From Candidatus Falkowbacteria bacterium S5_I03 (GTDB lineage: Bacteria; Patescibacteriota; Patescibacteriia; Patescibacteriales; UBA12465): a stretch of DNA of 64,000 nt. The position numbers were made by a program, and so were the translations under genes. The notes beneath the pieces are model-generated. The model ran no database searches, was not told the origin of the DNA, and saw only the letters and a program-made list of their open reading frames with translations. Shown in pieces: positions 59,905-64,000 of the stretch (positions are counted from its first letter, which is position 1; every line of letters starts with the position of its first letter). The stretch is from assembly GCA_019248265.1 (NCBI GenBank), contig JAEHGX010000001.1, positions 113,639-177,638 of the forward strand, given 5' to 3'.

Positions 59905-60456
59905 ATGAAAAATATTGTTTATATATTTATTGATGCTTCAAATCTTTGGCAGGCTCAAAAGGCTAAAGGATATTTTTTTGATTATACTAAAATGGTCAAC
60001 TACCTAAAAAATGAATTTCAGGCTACGGAAATTAAGGTTTTTTATTATACTGCCTATCCGGCCAATGGAACCAGGGGCTATAGCTTAGAAGGTAAACATA
60101 AATTTTTTACTTTTCTTAAGAAGGGTTTAAAATTCATAGTTCGCAAAAAAGAGTTAAAACGTATAAAATGCACAAATGAAAACGGCGAAGTTATTGAGGA
60201 AAAGGGAAATATGGATGTAGAGTTGACAATAGATGCGATTTATCACTTTAAAAAATATGATACCGCCGTTTTATTTACCGGAGATTCAGATTTTTTAGCC
60301 CTTATAACTCATCTAAGAGTTGGTGGCAAAAAAGTCTATGTTTTTTCTTCAAAAAATAATATCTCCGAAGAATTGAGAACGGGAGCTGACGGTTATTTTG
60401 ATATTTTAAAAGTTAAAGATGATATTTGGGGTAAGCTATTGGAACGTCGTCCATAA
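59905..60456 (+). CDS. NYN domain protein (LabA/DUF88)
   Basis: A 183-residue PIN-like nuclease fold. The Asp in IFIDASNLWQAQ near the start, the acidic residues in KGNMDVELTIDAIYHF, and TGDSDFLALITHLR are the NYN motifs that coordinate Mg2+. The C-terminal KKVYVFSSKNNISEELRTGAD completes the fold. NYN proteins are RNA-processing nucleases in several systems. It has a TGCTATACT-type box just upstream and shares a bidirectional terminator with small RNA H. Confidence 0.88.
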   Translation: MKNIVYIFIDASNLWQAQKAKGYFFDYTKMVNYLKNEFQATEIKVFYYTAYPANGTRGYSLEGKHKFFTFLKKGLKFIVRKKELKRIKCTNENGEVIEEKGNMDVELTIDAIYHFKKYDTAVLFTGDSDFLALITHLRVGGKKVYVFSSKNNISEELRTGADGYFDILKVKDDIWGKLLERRP

Positions 60457-60530
60457 AAAAATCACTCTCCGCGAGGAGAGTGACTCTAGGATGTGAAACC
60501 CTTTTAGTCTTTATGAGGAGACTAAAAGAT
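60457..60530 (-). ncRNA. Small RNA H, divergent from rplJ
   Basis: A consensus promoter TTGACA (60560-60565) and TATAAT (60537-60542) with 17 bp between, then about 75 nt with CTTTTAGTCT/AGACTAAAAG (60501-60528) and a terminal stem CACTCTCC-TCGC-GGAGAGTG followed by ATTTTTTT. The terminator also serves the convergent NYN gene. The RNA has no ORF of note. Its architecture is like small RNAs A to C. Confidence 0.65.
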
Positions 60531-60574
60531 ACCATTATTATATATAAATTTGATTTTTATGTCAATCAAAAGTC

Positions 60575-60602
60575 TTGACAAATATATATAACCTGCTAAT
60601 AT
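60575..60602 (+). promoter_or_regulatory. Promoter of the rplJ leader
   Basis: TTGACA (60575-60580) and TAATAT (60597-60602) with 16 bp between and TGC before the -10. Confidence 0.75.
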
Positions 60603-60619
60603 ATACCCATAACTAAAGA

Positions 60620-60719
60620 TACCGCAGACAGCAAGTGGCCACTTCGGCCGTAAATCTTGCCGAGGTAATATCCGCTTACTTTAAGCGCTTTTACTTCTGT
60701 GGTACCACAGATTTTTTTA
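60620..60719 (+). promoter_or_regulatory. Ribosomal protein L10 leader with attenuator
   Basis: The leader contains CCGCAGACAGCAAG and, further on, CTTGCCGAGGTAATATCC, the two conserved halves of L10 leaders. L10-L12 binds this to repress its own synthesis. The end of the leader forms CTGTGG-TA-CCACAG (60697-60710) with a T-run, 5 bp before the rplJ ATG, an intrinsic terminator that would let L10 control transcription. Confidence 0.85.
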
Positions 60720-60723
60720 TTAT

Positions 60724-61254
60724 ATGCCAAAGAATAAAATCCAAAAACAAGAGATTTTACGTAATTTAAGCGAAAAAATTAAAAAATCAAAGTCCGTCAT
60801 CTTCGCTGGCTTTAATGCCTTCGGAGTTAAGGATAATGAAAATTTACGCGCGAAATTAATTGCGGGAAATAACGAATATTACGTCGCTAAAAAGACGTTA
60901 ATGAACTTAGCTTTTAAGGATCAAAACATTGAAAGCTTAAACACCAGAGATTTTGACGATAAAATTGCCGCTATCTTCTCTTATGAAGATGAAGTCGCTC
61001 CTGCTAAAATTTTAGGAGAGTTCCGTAAGGATAAAGAGAAAGAAGCTAAAATCTTTTTCTTGGGCGGTATTTTGGAAAATAAATTATTATCCAAAGAACA
61101 GGTTGAAGCTTTAGCTAAATTACCAAGCAAGCAAGAGTTATATGCCAAGTTGGTCGGTTCTATGAACGCCCCAATTTCCGGCTTTGTTAATGTCTTGGCC
61201 GGTAACTTAAGAAATTTTGTTGGCGTTTTAAAAGCCATCAGCGAGAAAAAATAA
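60724..61254 (+). CDS. rplJ: 50S ribosomal protein L10
   Basis: A 176-residue stalk-base protein. KKSKSVIFAGFNAFGVKDN and AKKTLMNLAFKDQN are L10 N-terminal motifs that bind 23S rRNA. The C-terminal helix (APISGFVNVLAGNLRNFVGV) binds L12 dimers. The leader just upstream is its autoregulatory site. Codon use is strongly biased, fitting high expression. Confidence 0.96.
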   Translation: MPKNKIQKQEILRNLSEKIKKSKSVIFAGFNAFGVKDNENLRAKLIAGNNEYYVAKKTLMNLAFKDQNIESLNTRDFDDKIAAIFSYEDEVAPAKILGEFRKDKEKEAKIFFLGGILENKLLSKEQVEALAKLPSKQELYAKLVGSMNAPISGFVNVLAGNLRNFVGVLKAISEKK

Positions 61255-61294
61255 TTAATCATTAATTAAAATATAAAAAATTAATTTTAAAACT

Positions 61295-61696
61295 ATGAGT
61301 GAAGAAAAAAAGGACGTTGTCGTCCCAGAGAAATTTGAGAAATTGGTTAGCGAAATCGAAAAAATGAGTGTTTTAGATTTAGCTGAATTAGTTTCTATCT
61401 TAGAAGACAAGTTTGGCGTTTCTGCCGCTGCTCCAGCCATGATGATGGCTCCAGGTGCCGCTGCCGGTGCCGCTGTTGAAGAAAAAGACAGCTTCGACGT
61501 TGAATTAACTGATGCCGGTGCCAATAAGATTGCCGTCATTAAAGTTGTTCGTGAATTAACTGAAATGGGTCTTAAAGAAGCCAAAGATTTAGTTGATGCC
61601 GCCCCTAAGGTCTTAAAGGAAGGCGTTAAGAAAGAAGAAGCCGAAGCAATTAAGAAGAAATTGGAAGAAGCTGGAGGCAAAGTAACTTTGAAATAA
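61295..61696 (+). CDS. rplL: 50S ribosomal protein L7/L12
   Basis: A 133-residue stalk protein. The N-terminal dimerisation part has [20 protein letters not shown], followed by an Ala, Pro and Met hinge. The C-terminal domain has [19 protein letters not shown], then [20 protein letters not shown] and [14 protein letters not shown], which binds elongation factors. It follows rplJ by 40 bp and ends at a terminator. Confidence 0.97.
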   Translation: MSEEKKDVVVPEKFEKLVSEIEKMSVLDLAELVSILEDKFGVSAAAPAMMMAPGAAAGAAVEEKDSFDVELTDAGANKIAVIKVVRELTEMGLKEAKDLVDAAPKVLKEGVKKEEAEAIKKKLEEAGGKVTLK

Positions 61697-61716
61697 TAAG
61701 TTTTTCTCTTAAAGAT

Positions 61717-61746
61717 AAAAAGCCGTCCCGGTTGGGGCGGTTTTTT
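61717..61746 (+). terminator. Terminator after rplL
   Basis: AAAAAGCCGTCCC-GGTT-GGGGCGGTTTTTT. Confidence 0.85.
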
Positions 61747-61821
61747 GTTTATTTGTATAAATCTTCATAGCCAAATTAGTTTAAATATGGTAAATTATTA
61801 ATATATTTTAACTAATATTAT

Positions 61822-64000
61822 ATGGAAAGACATTTTGGTTCCGACAATGAGAACGCGAAGCGCCCGGATAATCCTAATAATAATGAGGGTGAAGATTTTA
61901 AACAAAATTTAAATAATGAGCAAGAATACTCCCAAGACTTAGAAAAGTCTTTTTTAACTGACTTAAATTCCCAAATAGAACTGGAGAATCAGATTTTAGA
62001 GGAATCCGCCAAAACAAACAACCATGAAAAACTCAGGGAGTCTTTAATTGAAGTAAGAAAATTTGGAGAGGAGCTGTTGAAAAATATTTCCGCAACTACC
62101 GTTAGGTTGTTTAATTCTAATAAATTAGTAGTTAAGTTGCGTGATTCCTATATTGGCACTCGCGGTCTAAAAATTTATAAAGAGTTAAGCGTTAGTAATA
62201 TTTTAGCCAAACCTGAAGATTACGACAGTTTCATAAAGATGTTGGAGTCTGATTTTTGGGGAAAATCTAAAAATACCGCTGACGCTGTTTTTCATGCTGA
62301 TAGAGCTTTGGAGGTTATTGCCAAGCGCTTTCCCGAGAAATTGGATGACGTTTTAGATGTTTGGCCCGAGTTATTTAATAGAAATGTTGAGCATATCAGT
62401 TTCAGGGGTTTAGGTGATCATCTGAACAGTTTAACAGCTAATTTTAACCAACTTCCAGGAATAGAGGAAAAGAAGGAATTTATAAAAAATAGTCATGACT
62501 TAGTAGCTTTAAAATGTTTAAGTAGTTACTCATTAGACAATGAAACTAATTATGTAAAAGATGAAAGAATAAATCGGGTAGACTCCTTGATAAGCAAGTA
62601 TCCAAAATTAGAATGTTTACCTCCAGATATGGCGCAAACACTCCTCCGTTTTGCTAGTGATTGCCCCGACCAAATTTTAGGAGATAGCCGGCGAGTAAAT
62701 TTTATCTTTAAAATTTGGAAAAATGAGTTAAAACATAATTACGATAGAAATATCAGCTCTTTTGTCATTCCAGTTATTGCCGACCGCCTACGGACTTGCT
62801 CGCCTGAAGAAGGTAAGGAGATAATTAATCTTTTGCCATACGCCGGGCGTATTAGTAATGATTTTGATTGGTTATTAAATATACTCCCAATTGATAAGAG
62901 TCATCTTAAATCATTAAATGAAAGTTCTAAAAGCGAAATAAAAGAATTAAATAAAGAGCGGGCCGTTCATAAGGAAATGCCGGCAGACAAGCTGAAATCC
63001 TTGCTTTTGGAAGATGCAAAAAAATTAGGCAAAGGAGACGAAATAGTTTTTTTGAGCAATCTTATTGTTAATTATCCTGATGAAAAACAAGGCATTGGCG
63101 AAACGGAATTAGCCGCTATTCTAGATTCATTAATGAGCGTTAATAATACTCGTTTTGAAATAAGCCAATTACACGGATTGGCGGAATTAATGAATCGTCA
63201 TTCTTGGCCAAATAACCTTCAGGAACGCATCTTTTCGGCCAACAATTTAAGCGGAGGGACTTTAAATTTAATTGTTTCCGAATCAGAACAAAAATACGAT
63301 TGGCTAAAATCACAGCCCTTGTTAATGAAACAGTTACAAATGAGCTTCCATAGAAGGGCGCAACAAAACGATTTACGCCATTATTTTTATAATGTATTAG
63401 ATGGTAGTAAAAAAAGTGGTAATCTCGATGACCTGATAAAGTCTTATGGTTTATCTGAAGAAAATTTCGATTTTGAAGAAATCAGGAATCTTTTTCTTGA
63501 GAATAAAATTGATAGAAAATATATACCGTATTTCATCAATAAAATATCAGGGAATGATATTATCGCTGGTTTGGATGGAAGCACAATTTCTACTTCAGAT
63601 CAAATATGGATGTTAGAATCGATGATAAAGCACGGGAAAACTAATAATGCAACGAGAGCGTTCCGACGCCTGCGTGCTATGGGGGAGTTTAACGATGAAG
63701 GGAAAAAGAAGGCTTTGGCAGATTCTTTTGTTAACAATGTTTTGTCAAAATGTGATATTTTCAAAAATGTTAATTCCGGGGACAGAAGAGAGACTCCGGC
63801 GACTATTGAAGAAATCAGACAGACAGCCAATGACATATTTGATGGTGGCTTAGAGGAATTTTTCGGAAAAAATGAGGCTGAAATCTTGGGTCGAAAAATT
63901 TTAAATGGTGCTTTAAATTTTACCAGCGATAATCGTGCTGGCGTTTTAGCTCTTAATGACAATCCTGAAAGAATAAAGAATTATTTTCCGGATGAAAACG
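61822..64000 (+). CDS. Very large unknown protein, 5' part only
   Basis: A frame open from the ATG at 61822 to the window end, at least 726 residues, with no stop. It starts MERHFGSDNENAKRPDNPNN and is acidic, Asn-rich and mostly alpha-helical in appearance. No signal peptide, TM segment or motif that I recognise is present. Recurrent helical blocks such as VIAKRFPEKLDDVLDVW and YPKLECLPPDMAQTLLRFAS look like a HEAT-like helical repeat, but that is impression only. It is probably a large cytoplasmic protein. Confidence 0.7.
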   Translation, partial: MERHFGSDNENAKRPDNPNNNEGEDFKQNLNNEQEYSQDLEKSFLTDLNSQIELENQILEESAKTNNHEKLRESLIEVRKFGEELLKNISATTVRLFNSNKLVVKLRDSYIGTRGLKIYKELSVSNILAKPEDYDSFIKMLESDFWGKSKNTADAVFHADRALEVIAKRFPEKLDDVLDVWPELFNRNVEHISFRGLGDHLNSLTANFNQLPGIEEKKEFIKNSHDLVALKCLSSYSLDNETNYVKDERINRVDSLISKYPKLECLPPDMAQTLLRFASDCPDQILGDSRRVNFIFKIWKNELKHNYDRNISSFVIPVIADRLRTCSPEEGKEIINLLPYAGRISNDFDWLLNILPIDKSHLKSLNESSKSEIKELNKERAVHKEMPADKLKSLLLEDAKKLGKGDEIVFLSNLIVNYPDEKQGIGETELAAILDSLMSVNNTRFEISQLHGLAELMNRHSWPNNLQERIFSANNLSGGTLNLIVSESEQKYDWLKSQPLLMKQLQMSFHRRAQQNDLRHYFYNVLDGSKKSGNLDDLIKSYGLSEENFDFEEIRNLFLENKIDRKYIPYFINKISGNDIIAGLDGSTISTSDQIWMLESMIKHGKTNNATRAFRRLRAMGEFNDEGKKKALADSFVNNVLSKCDIFKNVNSGDRRETPATIEEIRQTANDIFDGGLEEFFGKNEAEILGRKILNGALNFTSDNRAGVLALNDNPERIKNYFPDEN

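Noticed and set aside
1..64000. CRISPR array, insertion sequence or prophage
   Set aside because: No regularly spaced direct repeats, no transposase or integrase gene, and no phage structural genes were found. The baseplate-J-like label at 8123 concerns a family common in CPR chromosomes, not a phage region.

Overview
The window reads as chromosome of a Candidate Phyla Radiation (Patescibacteria, Parcubacteria-like) bacterium. This rests on gene content and style, not on a database search. The genome is compact, with moderate-to-low GC. Many proteins are shortened (UvrA, UvrB, UvrC). The typical CPR surface-protein families are present, and most transcripts end in strong intrinsic terminators. 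UGA is an ordinary stop: the prfA/prmC and flippase/glycosyltransferase junctions both use ATGA overlaps. House-keeping promoters of the form TTGACA-N16/17-TATAAT are easy to see.

Layout. 1-4.3 kb: the mnmA tail, a small-RNA locus, tRNA-Leu, and parA/parB. 4.4-15.8 kb: dnaE, surface and cell-wall genes (rodA/ftsW), an archaeal-type aldolase, and ribosomal or translation genes (L25, prmC, prfA, L31). 15.9-21.1 kb: a surface polysaccharide cluster (flippase, two glycosyltransferases, O-antigen-ligase-like protein). 21.1-23.6 kb: greA, lysS, a T4 endonuclease V-like glycosylase and tRNA-Gln. 23.6-28.7 kb: an accessory strip of small membrane, zinc-ribbon, lipoprotein and antiporter genes behind a duplicated tRNA-Gln 3' end. 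28.7-37.1 kb: a histidine kinase/response regulator pair, a pilin, purN, ferritin, DUF475 and YibE/F membrane proteins, two tRNAs, a SIMPL protein and HU. 37.2-38 kb: a second small-RNA locus and a palindrome-controlled HTH gene. 38.3-43.7 kb: an ECF sigma factor, a DUF5667-like partner and a large, strongly codon-biased S-layer-like protein with an in-frame UGA. 44.4-45.8 kb: two toxin-like genes among minus-strand small RNAs. 45.8-58.4 kb: gpsA, lexA, two large surface proteins, uvrB-CYTH-uvrA, an antisense structured RNA and uvrC. 58.5-64 kb: a HAD/pseudo-HAD pair, a NYN protein, the L10 leader with rplJ-rplL, and the start of a very large unknown protein that runs off the end.

The most striking element is a pair of RNA loci (846-1037 and 37213-37524). 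Each encodes a 78-nt tRNA-shaped RNA with a 12-bp closing helix, a 4-nt D-like loop, a T-loop arm and no usable variable arm, plus short terminator-ended RNAs. One short RNA at each locus is antisense to the anticodon-like loop of its neighbour. Between loci both the tRNA-like stems and the loop/antisense pairs change in a compensatory way, which is strong internal evidence for a real two-RNA system. I do not recognise it. More promoter-plus-terminator small RNAs lie at 44.4-45.8 kb and 60.5 kb.

UV and DNA repair is another theme: LexA, a UvrABC set in which all three proteins lack standard accessory domains, and a pyrimidine-dimer glycosylase.
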